Shown here in pieces: positions 30,232 to 38,575 of a stretch of 64,000 nt of DNA; within the stretch, counting starts at the first letter, position 1; each line of letters opens with the position of its first letter. A model generated the notes under the pieces. The model was not told where the DNA came from. It did no database searches and saw nothing but the letters and a program-made list of their open reading frames with translations. The stretch is from Roseicella aerolata (GTDB lineage Bacteria; Pseudomonadota; Alphaproteobacteria; Acetobacterales; Acetobacteraceae): NCBI RefSeq assembly GCF_020523605.1, contig NZ_JAJAQI010000004.1, positions 62,001 to 126,000 of the forward strand, given 5' to 3'. The translations under genes and the position numbers were made by a program.

Positions 30232-30477
30232 TCAGCCTGCCGTGCAGCCCATGGTCTTCACCTTCCGGACCGTGCTGGCGGGGTGCTTCAGCAGGCGCTC
30301 CGCGGGGCGAATGGGGCGGCGCACCAGCTCACCGCCGCAATTCGGGCAGTGGCCGCGCAGCACGCCATCGGCGCAGGCTGCGCAGAAGGTGCATTCATAG
30401 GAGCAGATCCGCGCCTCCTGGCTCGCAGGGGGCAGATCCGTACCGCAGCATTCGCAGCAGGGGCGGAGTTCGAGCAT
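30232..30477 (-). CDS. DUF1272 small zinc-ribbon-like protein
   Basis: An 81-residue cysteine-rich protein with the ordered pattern RPCCECCGTDLPP, ARICSYECTFCAAC and GHCPNCGGELVRRPIRP. This is the DUF1272 family signature, also seen next to GNAT genes elsewhere. The paired cysteines suggest one or two bound zinc ions. Function is unknown. It stands alone between the aldehyde dehydrogenase repeat and a small plus-strand frame. Confidence 0.88.
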   Translation of the reverse strand: MLELRPCCECCGTDLPPASQEARICSYECTFCAACADGVLRGHCPNCGGELVRRPIRPAERLLKHPASTVRKVKTMGCTAG

Positions 30478-30571
30478 GGCGTGGCCTCCCGGGTGCGCGA
30501 CGCAGCCTCGGTGCCGCCCGCCGCCGGGTCAAGCCTCGCGCGAACCCCCGGGCAGGGGGCGGCGTTCAGCG

Positions 30572-30799
30572 ATGATGAGCAATGGCACGATCCCGAAGCC
30601 GACCCGGTCCGGCGAAGCGCCCGACGATCCCGGCCGCGCCGCGCCGGACCAGCCATCGGAGCGCCAGGCCGGCACCGATGGTGCCGCGCCCGCCGACCCG
30701 GCCGATGCGCGCCCGACCCGCCGCGACCGCAGCGGCATCGACCATCCGCGCGACACGGAGGATTCTGGCCCTGACCTGACCGGCGCGGGCGCCACCTGA
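30572..30799 (+). CDS. Small acidic hypothetical protein
   Basis: A possible 75-residue protein (MMSNGTIPKPTRSGEAPDDP, ending GPDLTGAGAT), rich in Asp, Pro, Arg and Ala, with no recognisable domain. It is hydrophilic and probably disordered. GGGGGCGG lies upstream of the ATG pair at 30572 and 30575. I do not recognise the family and coding status is uncertain. It begins about 95 bp upstream of, and divergent from, the DUF1272 gene. Confidence 0.35.
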   Translation: MMSNGTIPKPTRSGEAPDDPGRAAPDQPSERQAGTDGAAPADPADARPTRRDRSGIDHPRDTEDSGPDLTGAGAT

Positions 30800-30919
30800 T
30801 CCCGGCCGGCGGCGCAGTGGCCGCGCCTGGTTTTCATTCCCGGCGGGTCGGTTCTGCCGGTGGCAAACTGCTACCGACCAGCGCAAGTCCTTGCTTGCAG
30901 CCGCCATCGGCGGCTGAAG

Positions 30920-30947
30920 CCGCATGAATGTGTGGGCATTCATGCGG
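30920..30947. repeat. Perfect 11-bp hairpin
   Basis: CCGCATGAATG at 30920-30930 pairs perfectly with CATTCATGCGG at 30937-30947 around a 6-base loop. It lies in a relatively AT-rich stretch 24 bp upstream of R1 copy a, and a smaller GCCGCC/GGCGGC hairpin precedes it. It has no T-tract. It could be a terminator or part of a longer repeat. Confidence 0.45.
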
Positions 30948-30970
30948 AACAAAAGGAATGATGCGCTGCA

Positions 30971-31077
30971 TTACAGCGGATTGCGTTCGGAACTGAACGC
31001 CCATCCGCTGTAGCTCTTTGTTTTTCGAGCAGATTCACGCTCCCGGGCGTTCACGCCCCTCCGCGATCCGCTCTAGC
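30971..31077 (+). repeat. R1 repeat, best-preserved copy (a)
   Basis: It has two nested hairpins. The first, 30972-31012, has outer stem TACAGCGGAT/ATCCGCTGTA (10 bp, perfect) and inner stem GCGTTC/GAACGC. The second, 31027-31073, has outer stem GAGCAGAT/ATCCGCTC (one G-A mismatch in DNA) and inner stem GGGCGT/ACGCCC, then CTAG. The T-rich segment tctttgtttttcg joins them. Read on the minus strand it lies downstream of the biotinyl-carrier gene. Confidence 0.8.
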
Positions 31078-31189
31078 CTCCGGCCGCACGGCCAGCCTGA
31101 GGAGGATCCAGGCTCCGGCTCCGCGTGCAGGCTCCGGGCGCAGGTCGCTTCCGGACCCTGCCGCGTCCCGGTTGCCATGGCGCCTTGCG

Positions 31190-31411
31190 TCAGATCCGTA
31201 GCAGTACCACCACGTCACCCTCGGCCACCGCCTCGCCTTCCGCCACCCGCCATTCGAGCACGGTGCCGTCGCGCGGCGCGACCACCGGGATCTCCATCTT
31301 CATGGATTCCAGCAGCATGAGGCTGTCCTCCGCTGCCACCGCCTCGCCCGGCTGCTTCAGGATCTTCCAGACCGAGCCGGCGATCTCGGACTTCACGCGG
31401 ATTTCCGCCAT
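31190..31411 (-). CDS. Stand-alone biotinyl/lipoyl carrier domain protein
   Basis: A 73-residue protein consisting only of a biotinyl-lipoyl domain. The acceptor lysine is K38 in LLESMKMEIPV, and the second half is APRDGTVLEWRVAEGEAVAE. The MKM context indicates biotin attachment. Such free-standing carriers serve acyl-CoA carboxylases or related enzymes, but no carboxylase subunit lies nearby, so the partner is unknown. The gene is complete and ends 113 bp before the R1 copy. Confidence 0.88.
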   Translation of the reverse strand: MAEIRVKSEIAGSVWKILKQPGEAVAAEDSLMLLESMKMEIPVVAPRDGTVLEWRVAEGEAVAEGDVVVLLRI

Positions 31412-31665
31412 GGCGCGCTTCCCTTTGGATGTTGGTGCCATTGCAGGCGGAGCAGCCGGCAGGGTCAAGCCGGCTTGCCGGCAGCGGCGCGCGATGCCGG
31501 CGCGCATGGCCTGGGAGGACCGACCAGGCCCGCGCCGCACGTTGCCTGGCGGCGCGAACCGGTGGCGGCCTGCCATCGGCCGAATTCGCCGCTCTGCCTG
31601 CGGAGCCGAGGCGTCAGCGCCGGGGCAGGCCCGGGCAACCCCATGGTCCAAAATCGAACTGCCGC

Positions 31666-32895
31666 TCAGGGCTTCGCCGGCACCAGCAGCTTGGAGAAGA
31701 TCCAGCCCTGCGGCCTGGTGTCGCCCACCTCCACCCAGCCATCGCGGGAGCGGCTGAACTCACGCAGCACCTCGCCCTGCGGCGCGATGCGGAGGACGGG
31801 CGCCCGGTTCTCCGGGGCGGCGCGCAGATTGGCCGCTGCCCGCACCATGACGCGCGGCACGCGATCCGCAGCCGGCGGCGGTGCGGGAGGCGGCAGGATG
31901 GCGACCGCAGGCGTGGGGGGCGGGGGCGCGGCACGCTCCTGGGGCGGTGGCGGTGCGGGGGGGGCGGCCTCCGGCAGGCGGGGCGACGTCGCGACACGGT
32001 CCCGCGGCGGTGCGGGCGTGGCCGCCACCGGCGGCGGGCTCGCATCCGGTGCCCGCAGCGGTGCGGGAGCGGCGGTGCTGCCGAGGCCTGGCGCCGGGTT
32101 GCGCGGCACCAGGGGGGCCGGGGAGGGCGCCCCGCCGCCGGCCAGCGGAGCGGCAGTGGGCTGCGCATCCCCGCTCCGTTCCGGCATGGCAGCCACCGTC
32201 ACAGGGGGCTCCGTGCTCCGTGGCCCGCTCCAGAACATCGCGGCGGCAGCCAGGGTCGCAGCCAGCGCCGCCAGCCCGACCACGACCGGAACCGGGCGCA
32301 AGCGGGATCGTGCCTCGTCCGGCAGCGGTGGCACCTCCGTCTCGGGCGAGGGCGCCAGCCCCGCGCGCTGCGCCGCCACCTCGCGGTTCAGCATGATGGG
32401 CGGCGCCCGCCGGTCGGGGGTGGGCGCGGCCGGCGATGGTGCGGCGCGGCCGGACATGCGCGGCGCCAGGGCCCGCCGCACCACGCTGACCCAGCCATCG
32501 CCACCCGGCAGGCTGACCGGCGGCAGGTCGGCAAAGGCCGCCGTCAGCAGGGGGGCGAGCTGGTCGAGCGCGCTCGGCGGCACCTGGAGGTGAATGACGG
32601 GCAGGTATCCGGGGAAGATGGCGGCGAAGCGGGCCGTCTCCAGCCTGGCCCGGAAGGCCGCCTCGGCCTCCTTCGTCTGCCCGGGCGCGATATCGATCAG
32701 GGCGACGCCAACCTCCGGGTGCAGCAGCACATGCGGCACCTCCAGCACTTGGCCGAGGGCCGGGCTGAGGTTGCATCGTTCGAGCCCGATCCAGCCGGGC
32801 GGCACGATGCTGGGCGGCGCCGGCATCGGCGCGGCAGCCTCCTGGGCGAGGATCGGCCTGTCCAATTGGTAAAGCCTCTCGCGCTGCTGAATCAT
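31666..32895 (-). CDS. SH3-domain membrane-anchored protein, Pro-rich
   Basis: A 409-residue protein. An N-terminal domain of unknown type (GLERCNLSPALGQVLEVPHV and PVIHLQVPPSALDQLAPLL) is followed by a single membrane segment (VVVGLAALAATLAAAAMFW) near residue 230. A long Pro/Ala-rich linker then leads to a C-terminal bacterial SH3 domain (RAAANLRAAPENRAPVL, ending GWIFSKLLVPAKP). The SH3 domain would face the periplasm and may bind the cell wall. The partner and function are unknown. ATG 32895 was chosen because residues before it look non-coding. Confidence 0.75.
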   Translation of the reverse strand: MIQQRERLYQLDRPILAQEAAAPMPAPPSIVPPGWIGLERCNLSPALGQVLEVPHVLLHPEVGVALIDIAPGQTKEAEAAFRARLETARFAAIFPGYLPVIHLQVPPSALDQLAPLLTAAFADLPPVSLPGGDGWVSVVRRALAPRMSGRAAPSPAAPTPDRRAPPIMLNREVAAQRAGLAPSPETEVPPLPDEARSRLRPVPVVVGLAALAATLAAAAMFWSGPRSTEPPVTVAAMPERSGDAQPTAAPLAGGGAPSPAPLVPRNPAPGLGSTAAPAPLRAPDASPPPVAATPAPPRDRVATSPRLPEAAPPAPPPPQERAAPPPPTPAVAILPPPAPPPAADRVPRVMVRAAANLRAAPENRAPVLRIAPQGEVLREFSRSRDGWVEVGDTRPQGWIFSKLLVPAKP

Positions 32896-33572
32896 GGATG
32901 GAACGAGCCCCCTCGATGCCTCCGTCCGGCGCACCCCCGCGCGCCGGACTCCCCCGAGGCGTCTGTTTGTATACGCTCCTGGCCCCGGCAACGCAGCATC
33001 TGCCTGCAAGCTCGGCGGCTTTGGATGCGACCGGGCGCCGCGGTGCCGGTAGGCGGCCGCGGCGGCCCAGGCGGGCCTGGGCATTGCGGTCCCTGCCCGA
33101 ATCGGCCGGTTCCAACCGCGCGGGACAGGGATGGTTGCCCCGTGGCAGCCGCGCCGCCGCCCGCGGGCCTGCATCCCGCCGGGGAGATGGGCGCGTATCG
33201 GCGGCGAAGTCGGCTTGGTGCCCGGACCCGCCGCGGCCATCCCGGCCGCGGCCCGCGACAGGGATGGGCACCGGGGCGGTCCCGGCGGGGGACGATGCCG
33301 GGGGCGGCAGTGACGGGGAACTGCCGGCGGGACGCGTGGCTGGGCTGCGGCCGGAGAGGGGGGACGACCCGGCGCGCACGGCGCCTATGGGTGGGGCGGA
33401 GTGATCCTCTGCCGGCGCCGCCCGGTCCTTGGATCAGCGGCCTGGATGCTCATTCATGCCGGGCGCCCGGACGGGCGCCGCAACCACGGCGCGGCCAGGC
33501 CCTGCGGAGCAAGCCGCCCGGCGATCAAGGGGTCGTTGATGCGCCGTGACCGACAGCCGTTGGCAGGACGGA
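32896..33572. other. 677-bp gap without a supported gene
   Basis: It lies between the SH3 gene and the 3' end of ubiE. Long frames exist on the plus strand but have the composition of GC-rich shadow frames and no recognisable motif. A perfect hairpin CCGCGGCC-atccc-GGCCGCGG lies at 33231-33251. A relatively AT-rich patch around 32965 (gtttgtatacgc) may hold the promoter of the SH3 gene. Confidence 0.4.
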
Positions 33573-34346
33573 TTACAACCGCCAGCCGGTATGGATGGCG
33601 ACGATGCCGCCGGTCAGGTTGCGGTGCTGCACCCGCTCCAGCCCCGCCTCCCGCATCATCCGCGCCAGCGTCTCCTGGTCCGGGAACATGCGGATGCTCT
33701 CGGCCAGGTACTGGTAGCTCTCCGCGTCATTCGCCACGCGCCGGCCGAGTTCCGGCAGCACCTTGAAGGACCAGGCATCGTAGATCGGGGCGAGGGCCGC
33801 GACCTCCACCCGGCTGAACTCCAGGCAGTGGAAGCGCCCGCCCGGGCGCAGCACCCGCCGGACCTCCCGCAGCACCGCCGGCTTGTCCGTGCAATTGCGC
33901 AGGCCAAAGGCCATCGAGACCTTCTCGACGCTGCGATCCGGCAGCGGCAGCCGCTCCGCATCGGCGCAGAGGAACATCAGGTTGGCGGCGAGGCCCCGCT
34001 CCAGCGCCCGGCCCTGCGCCACCTGGAGCATGGAGGGGTTGATGTCGGAGAGGATGACGCGCCCCGCCCCGCGCTCCAGCGCGCGGAAGGAAACATCCCC
34101 GGTGCCGCCCGCGAGGTCGAGCAGGGCCTCCCGTGGGGAGGCGGCGATGGCCGCGACGAAGGCATGCTTCCAGGCCCGGTGCATGCCGAGCGACATCAGG
34201 TCGTTCATCAGGTCGTAGCGCGGCGCCACGCTGTCGAAGACCTGGCGGACCAGGCTGGCCTTCTCGGTCCTCGGGACCGCCCGGTAGCCGAAATCGATCG
34301 TCTCGGCGCCGGGGGGGGCGGCGTCGGGGGTATTGCGTTCGCTCAT
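33573..34346 (-). CDS. ubiE: Demethylmenaquinone/ubiquinone methyltransferase UbiE
   Basis: A 257-residue class I SAM-dependent C-methyltransferase of ubiquinone (and menaquinone) biosynthesis. It shows [20 protein letters not shown] and the SAM motif [32 protein letters not shown] and the late [12 protein letters not shown] are the two family signatures. The gene is divergent from mutM across 38 bp, an arrangement common in alphaproteobacteria. Confidence 0.96.
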   Translation of the reverse strand: MSERNTPDAAPPGAETIDFGYRAVPRTEKASLVRQVFDSVAPRYDLMNDLMSLGMHRAWKHAFVAAIAASPREALLDLAGGTGDVSFRALERGAGRVILSDINPSMLQVAQGRALERGLAANLMFLCADAERLPLPDRSVEKVSMAFGLRNCTDKPAVLREVRRVLRPGGRFHCLEFSRVEVAALAPIYDAWSFKVLPELGRRVANDAESYQYLAESIRMFPDQETLARMMREAGLERVQHRNLTGGIVAIHTGWRL

Positions 34347-34384
34347 GCGCTTCCACCATAGCCCCGACAGGAGTGGTGGGACAT

Positions 34385-35257
34385 ATGCCGGAACTGCCGG
34401 AAGTCGAGACGGTGATGCGCGGCCTGCGCAAGGTGCTGGAGGGACGGGTGATCCGCGCCGCCAGCATCGCCCGGCCGGACCTGCGCTGGCCCTTCCCGGA
34501 TGGCCTCGCGGTGCGGCTGACCGGCGCGCGGGTCGAGGGGTTCCGCCGGCGCGGCAAGTACATGCTGATGCGCCTCTCGGGCGGGGACAGCGTGCTGATC
34601 CATCTCGGCATGTCCGGCCGGATGGTGGCGCGGCGGGCGGCGGATCTGCCCAACCAGCCCGCGGCGCATGAGCACCTGGCGCTGGAAACGGAGGAGGGCA
34701 TCCGCGTCGGCTTCGTCGACCCGCGCCGCTTCGGCTGCGTCGACCTGGTGCCGACCGCGGCGGAGGAGGGGCATCGGCTGCTGGCCGGGCTCGGGCCGGA
34801 GCCGCTGGAGGAGGCGTTCACCCCAGCGGTGCTGAGCGCCGCGCTCGCCGGCCGGCGCACGCCGATCAAGGCCGCGCTGCTCGACCAGAAGGTCGTGGCG
34901 GGGCTCGGCAACATCTATGTCTCGGAGGCGCTGTTCCGCGCCGGCATCTCGCCGAAGCGCCTGGCAGCGAGCGTTGCCGGCGCGCGCGCGCTGCGGCTGG
35001 TGCCGGCGATCAGGGCGGTGCTGGAGGAGAGCATCGCCGCGGGCGGCTCCTCGCTGCGCGACTATGTCCAGGCGGATGGCGGCATCGGCTTTTTCCAGGA
35101 GCGGTTCAAGGTCTATGACCGGGAGGGGCAGCCCTGCGAGGCATGTCCTAATTTGTCCTGGTCCGGCTCCGCCGGGGACGTGCCGCCCTGCCCGGGGATC
35201 CGCCGCATCGTCCAGGCGGGGCGGGCCACCTTCCATTGCCCGAGGACGCAGCGCTGA
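34385..35257 (+). CDS. mutM: Formamidopyrimidine-DNA glycosylase MutM
   Basis: A 290-residue bifunctional glycosylase/AP lyase that removes 8-oxoguanine and formamidopyrimidines. The catalytic N-terminus [14 protein letters not shown] is intact (P1 after Met removal, E2), as is K56-region [10 protein letters not shown] and the helix-two-turn-helix [20 protein letters not shown]. The C-terminal zinc finger is unusual. The first pair is C251-x2-C254, an insert of about 14 residues ([14 protein letters not shown]) follows, and the last pair is reduced to C285-P-R-T288, with Thr where the fourth Cys should be. Whether zinc binds is uncertain. Confidence 0.93.
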   Translation: MPELPEVETVMRGLRKVLEGRVIRAASIARPDLRWPFPDGLAVRLTGARVEGFRRRGKYMLMRLSGGDSVLIHLGMSGRMVARRAADLPNQPAAHEHLALETEEGIRVGFVDPRRFGCVDLVPTAAEEGHRLLAGLGPEPLEEAFTPAVLSAALAGRRTPIKAALLDQKVVAGLGNIYVSEALFRAGISPKRLAASVAGARALRLVPAIRAVLEESIAAGGSSLRDYVQADGGIGFFQERFKVYDREGQPCEACPNLSWSGSAGDVPPCPGIRRIVQAGRATFHCPRTQR

Positions 35258-35288
35258 TATGGTGCCGCCCCAAGGAATGGAGGCGCGC

Positions 35289-36068
35289 ATGGCCGAGTAC
35301 GGGATGATCCTGACGGAGGTGCAGGGGCGGGTGGCGATCATTCGCCTCAACCGTCCGAAGGCGCTGAACGCGCTCTGCGACCAATTGATGGACGAACTCG
35401 GCCAGGCGCTGCGCGGCTATGACGCCGACCCCGCCATCGCCGCCATCGTCATCACCGGCAATGAGAAGGCCTTCGCCGCCGGCGCCGACATCAAGGAGAT
35501 GCAGGCGCGGCGCTACCCGGCCGTCTATCTGGACGACTTCATCGGCAAGCGGTGGGAGGCGGTGACCTTCGTGCAGAAGCCGGTGATCGCGGCGGTCGCG
35601 GGCTATGCGCTGGGCGGCGGCTGCGAACTGGCGATGATGTGCGACATCATCCTGGCCGGCGACAACGCGAAATTCGGCCAGCCGGAGATCAATCTCGGCG
35701 TCATTCCCGGCGCGGGTGGCACGCAGCGGTTGACGCGCGCCATCGGCAAGTCCAAGGCCATGGAGATGATCCTGACCGCGCGCATGATGGATGCGGCGGA
35801 GGCCGAGCGCGCGAATCTCGTTGCCCGGGTGGTCCCGGCGGCCGAGGTGGTGGCGGAGGCGGTGAAGCTTGGCGAGAAGATCGCCGAACTCTCCGCGCCC
35901 GCGGTCGCGGTGGCGAAGGAGGCGGTGAACCGCGCCTATGAGACCACGCTGGCCGAGGGCGTGAAATTCGAGCGGCGCGTGTTCCAGGCGCTGTTTGCAA
36001 CCGAGGATCAGAAGGAGGGCATGGCCGCCTTCGCGGAGAAGCGGAAGGCGCAGTTCCGCAATCGATAA
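35289..36068 (+). CDS. Enoyl-CoA hydratase
   Basis: A 259-residue crotonase that hydrates 2-enoyl-CoA. The oxyanion-hole segment is [17 protein letters not shown]. The two catalytic glutamates are E113 in [13 protein letters not shown] and E133 in [18 protein letters not shown], with the canonical spacing of 20. GGAGG lies six bases before ATG 35289. Its place between mutM and rpsT is conserved in many alphaproteobacteria. Confidence 0.95.
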   Translation: MAEYGMILTEVQGRVAIIRLNRPKALNALCDQLMDELGQALRGYDADPAIAAIVITGNEKAFAAGADIKEMQARRYPAVYLDDFIGKRWEAVTFVQKPVIAAVAGYALGGGCELAMMCDIILAGDNAKFGQPEINLGVIPGAGGTQRLTRAIGKSKAMEMILTARMMDAAEAERANLVARVVPAAEVVAEAVKLGEKIAELSAPAVAVAKEAVNRAYETTLAEGVKFERRVFQALFATEDQKEGMAAFAEKRKAQFRNR

Positions 36069-36218
36069 GCCGCGCCGGTGCTGCACGTATCGCGTGCATG
36101 GCGCGGCTGTGCGGTACCGTTCGCTTGACGGCGCGCGGCGCGCGCCTGTAGAAGCCCCCTTCCCGCGTGCCCCTGGTACGCCCCCCGTCACTCTGTCTTT
36201 GAGTCGAAATCACACCCC

Positions 36219-36497
36219 ATGGCGAACACGGCCTCTGCCCGCAAGCGCATCCGCCAGACCGAGAAGCGCACGATCCGCAACCGCGCGCGGAAGTCCCGGG
36301 TGCGCAGCTTCCTCCGCAAGGTCGAGCAGGCGATTGCCGGCGGCGACAAGTCCCAGGCGCAGGATGCCCTGAAGGCGGCGCAGCCGGAACTGCAGCGGGC
36401 GGCCACCAAGGGCGTCTTCCACGCCAACACGGTGGCGCGCAAGCTTTCCCGCCTGTCCGCCCGCATCAAGTCGCTGGACACCGCCGCCCAGGCCTGA
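36219..36497 (+). CDS. rpsT: 30S ribosomal protein S20
   Basis: A 92-residue basic protein opening [20 protein letters not shown] with [17 protein letters not shown] near the end, the S20 signature. It binds 16S rRNA in the small subunit. It lies upstream of dnaA, as in many alphaproteobacteria. A short hairpin overlaps the stop codon. Confidence 0.97.
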   Translation: MANTASARKRIRQTEKRTIRNRARKSRVRSFLRKVEQAIAGGDKSQAQDALKAAQPELQRAATKGVFHANTVARKLSRLSARIKSLDTAAQA

Positions 36498-36506
36498 GCC
36501 TGGTTT
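36488..36506 (+). terminator. Small hairpin overlapping the rpsT stop
   Basis: CCAGGC at 36488-36493 pairs with GCCTGG at 36498-36503 around CTGA and is followed by TTT. It resembles a compact intrinsic terminator that uses the end of the coding sequence. The T-tract is only three bases. Confidence 0.4.
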
Positions 36507-36842
36507 CGCGTTCCGGCGGACGATATCGTGTTCTTGCAAGAAGTGCAGGTGCTGCCTGTGCTTTTTGTCTGCGAGTGAAGTGCCTGAGTTCTTGGGAATT
36601 ACTAATCTATTCCAGGGAACCTGATCGGGCACTACTTCATCGCAACTCGGTTTCGCGAGTTACTATTTGCGCCGACTTGGCAGCCGGGATAAGATCACTC
36701 CTGCCAGGACGACCGGAACGTGACCCTCTGAACAGCACGCATCCGCTTATCTTGGACTCCTGCCGCGGGGCCGTAATCCCGGTGGGGCGGTTCGACGTTG
36801 TCCGCGCGCCGGCAGGCGTTGGGAGCAGAAGGAGGCCGGCGG
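36498..36842 (+). promoter_or_regulatory. AT-richer rpsT-dnaA intergenic region
   Basis: This is one of the least GC-rich stretches of the window (roughly 36530-36680). It contains the palindromes CGATATCG (36521-36528) and TTCTTGCAAGAA (36531-36542) and the inverted repeat AACTCG/CGAGTT (36644-36661). It should hold the dnaA promoter. I found no good DnaA box (TTATCCACA); the nearest matches are cttatcttg and the complement of gggataag. An origin here is therefore not supported by boxes. Confidence 0.5.
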
Positions 36843-38267
36843 TTGCCCCCCGAGACGTCCGGACAGATGGTCGCCTGTTGGGCCCGCATCCGCGCCCGCC
36901 TGCGTGACGAGGTCGGCGAGGTCGAGTACCGCACCTGGCTGCGCCAGATGACCCTGCAGGGCATCGATGGCGACGAAGCGGTCATCCTGCTGCCCACGCG
37001 CTTCCTGCGGGACTGGGTCAACAGCCATTACGGCGATCGCCTGCGCGCCCTCTGGCAGGCCGAGGACGCCAATGTTCGCCGTGTCGAGATCCGCGTCGCC
37101 CAGGCCGCGACGGCCGAGCCCGTGATGGCCGATGGCGCCGGCATGGCATCCTCGCGGCCGGAACCCTCCGGCCTCGCCGAGAGCCTGGCGCCCGCGCCGC
37201 GGCCGCCGGCCGAGCCCCGCACCTCCGACCCGCGCTCGGACTGGGTGGTCCCGCTCGAGGCGCGCTTCACCTTCGACACCTTTGTCGTCGGCAAGCCGAA
37301 CGAGTTCGCCCATGCCTGCGCCCGCCGCGTGGCGGAGCGCCCGGCGAGCCCGGGCTTCAACCCGCTCTTCCTCTATGGCGGCGTCGGCCTCGGCAAGACC
37401 CACCTGATGCATGCCATCGCCTGGGCGATCCGCGAGGGCGAGACGGCGCGCACCGTCGCCTATATGAGCGCCGAGAAATTCATGTACCGCTTCATCGCCG
37501 CGCTGCGCAGCCAGAGCACGATGGAGTTCAAGGAGACGCTCCGCGCCGTCGACGTGCTGATGATCGACGACCTGCAATTCCTGATCGGCAAGGACAACAC
37601 GCAGGAGGAGTTCTTCCACACCTTCAACGCCCTGGTGGACCAGGGCAAGCAGATCGTCGTCTCCTCGGACAAGCCGCCCTCCGACCTCGCGGGCATCGAG
37701 GACCGGCTGCGCACGCGGCTCGGCTGCGGCATGGTCGCCGACCTGCACGCGACGACCTACGAGCTGCGCCTCTCCATCCTGCAGGCCAAGGCGGCGGCGG
37801 CGCAGGTGCTGGTGCCGCCCAAGGTGATGGAGCTGCTGGCGACCAAGATCACCAGCAACGTCCGCGAGCTGGAGGGGGCGCTGAACCGGCTGGTCGCGCA
37901 TGCCAACCTCTTCGGCCGGCCGATCACGGTCGACAGCGCGCATGAGGTGCTGCACGACGTCCTGCGGGCGCATGAGAAGCGGGTCTCGATCGAGGAGATC
38001 CAGCGCAAGGTCGCGGAGCACTACAACCTGCGCCTGACCGACATGGTCTCCGCCCGCCGGGCGCGGAACGTGGCGCGGCCGCGGCAGGTGGCGATGTACC
38101 TGGCGAAGCAGCTGACGCAGCGCAGCCTGCCCGAGATCGGCCGCCGCTTCGGCAACCGCGACCACACCACGGTCATGCATGCCGTCTCCCGCGTCTCCGA
38201 GCTGATCGCGCAGGATGCGAGCTTCGCCGAGGATGTGGCGCTGCTGCGGAAGATGCTGGAGACCTGA
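36843..38267 (+). CDS. dnaA: Chromosomal replication initiator DnaA
   Basis: A 474-residue AAA+ initiator. Domain I begins VACWARIRARLRDEVGEVEY. A variable Pro-rich linker follows. The ATPase domain has GGVGLGKT at 179-186 and VLMIDDLQFLIGK. The DNA-binding domain IV contains RPRQVAMYLAKQLTQRSLPE and the DnaA signature RFGNRDHTTVMHAV. The TTG at 36843 has GGAGG seven bases upstream and gives a natural N-terminus. ATG 36867 is the next choice. dnaN follows 308 bp downstream. Confidence 0.96.
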   Translation: MPPETSGQMVACWARIRARLRDEVGEVEYRTWLRQMTLQGIDGDEAVILLPTRFLRDWVNSHYGDRLRALWQAEDANVRRVEIRVAQAATAEPVMADGAGMASSRPEPSGLAESLAPAPRPPAEPRTSDPRSDWVVPLEARFTFDTFVVGKPNEFAHACARRVAERPASPGFNPLFLYGGVGLGKTHLMHAIAWAIREGETARTVAYMSAEKFMYRFIAALRSQSTMEFKETLRAVDVLMIDDLQFLIGKDNTQEEFFHTFNALVDQGKQIVVSSDKPPSDLAGIEDRLRTRLGCGMVADLHATTYELRLSILQAKAAAAQVLVPPKVMELLATKITSNVRELEGALNRLVAHANLFGRPITVDSAHEVLHDVLRAHEKRVSIEEIQRKVAEHYNLRLTDMVSARRARNVARPRQVAMYLAKQLTQRSLPEIGRRFGNRDHTTVMHAVSRVSELIAQDASFAEDVALLRKMLET

Positions 38268-38575
38268 CGGCCCGGCCGGGCGCCGACTGCGCCGCATTCG
38301 GCTGCCCATGACGGTTCCGTTCCGACCTGCCCTGGCCGCGAAACCGCGGCGCGCCGGGGGGGGCGGGCAAGGCCCGGGCGGCGGCGGACGGGTGGGCGGC
38401 CCGGTACGCCCTGTCTCACCGGCTCCGTAACGCCACCCTTGGTGTTGGCGACTGAAAACCCTACCTTATCGGCTCGAATCGGGGCTGATAAACTGCCGGG
38501 CCCATCCGTCCGCCGGGGCGGGTCCGGATGGCGAATGGCAGCGACTGAACGGATCGTCGGGGGAGCCTGGGTGGC
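38268..38575 (+). promoter_or_regulatory. dnaA-dnaN gap with candidate dnaN promoter region
   Basis: 308 bp, first GC-rich without a visible signal. A less GC-rich stretch follows near 38435-38495, with TTGGCG and, about 15 bases later, TTATCG. This is a possible but weak -35/-10 pair. GGGGGAG lies upstream of the dnaN ATG. No gene is apparent. Confidence 0.3.

Noticed and set aside
30971-31077. R1 as a tRNA or small structured RNA gene
   Set aside because: No tRNA arms or CCA end; multiple diverged copies between unrelated genes fit an interspersed repeat better.
32896-33549. Plus-strand frames in the gap between the SH3 gene and ubiE
   Set aside because: Arg/Pro/Gly-rich, no motif, no convincing ribosome-binding site.
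36498-36842. Chromosomal replication origin
   Set aside because: Location before dnaA and AT-richness are suggestive, but no cluster of DnaA boxes was found, so it is reported only as a regulatory region.
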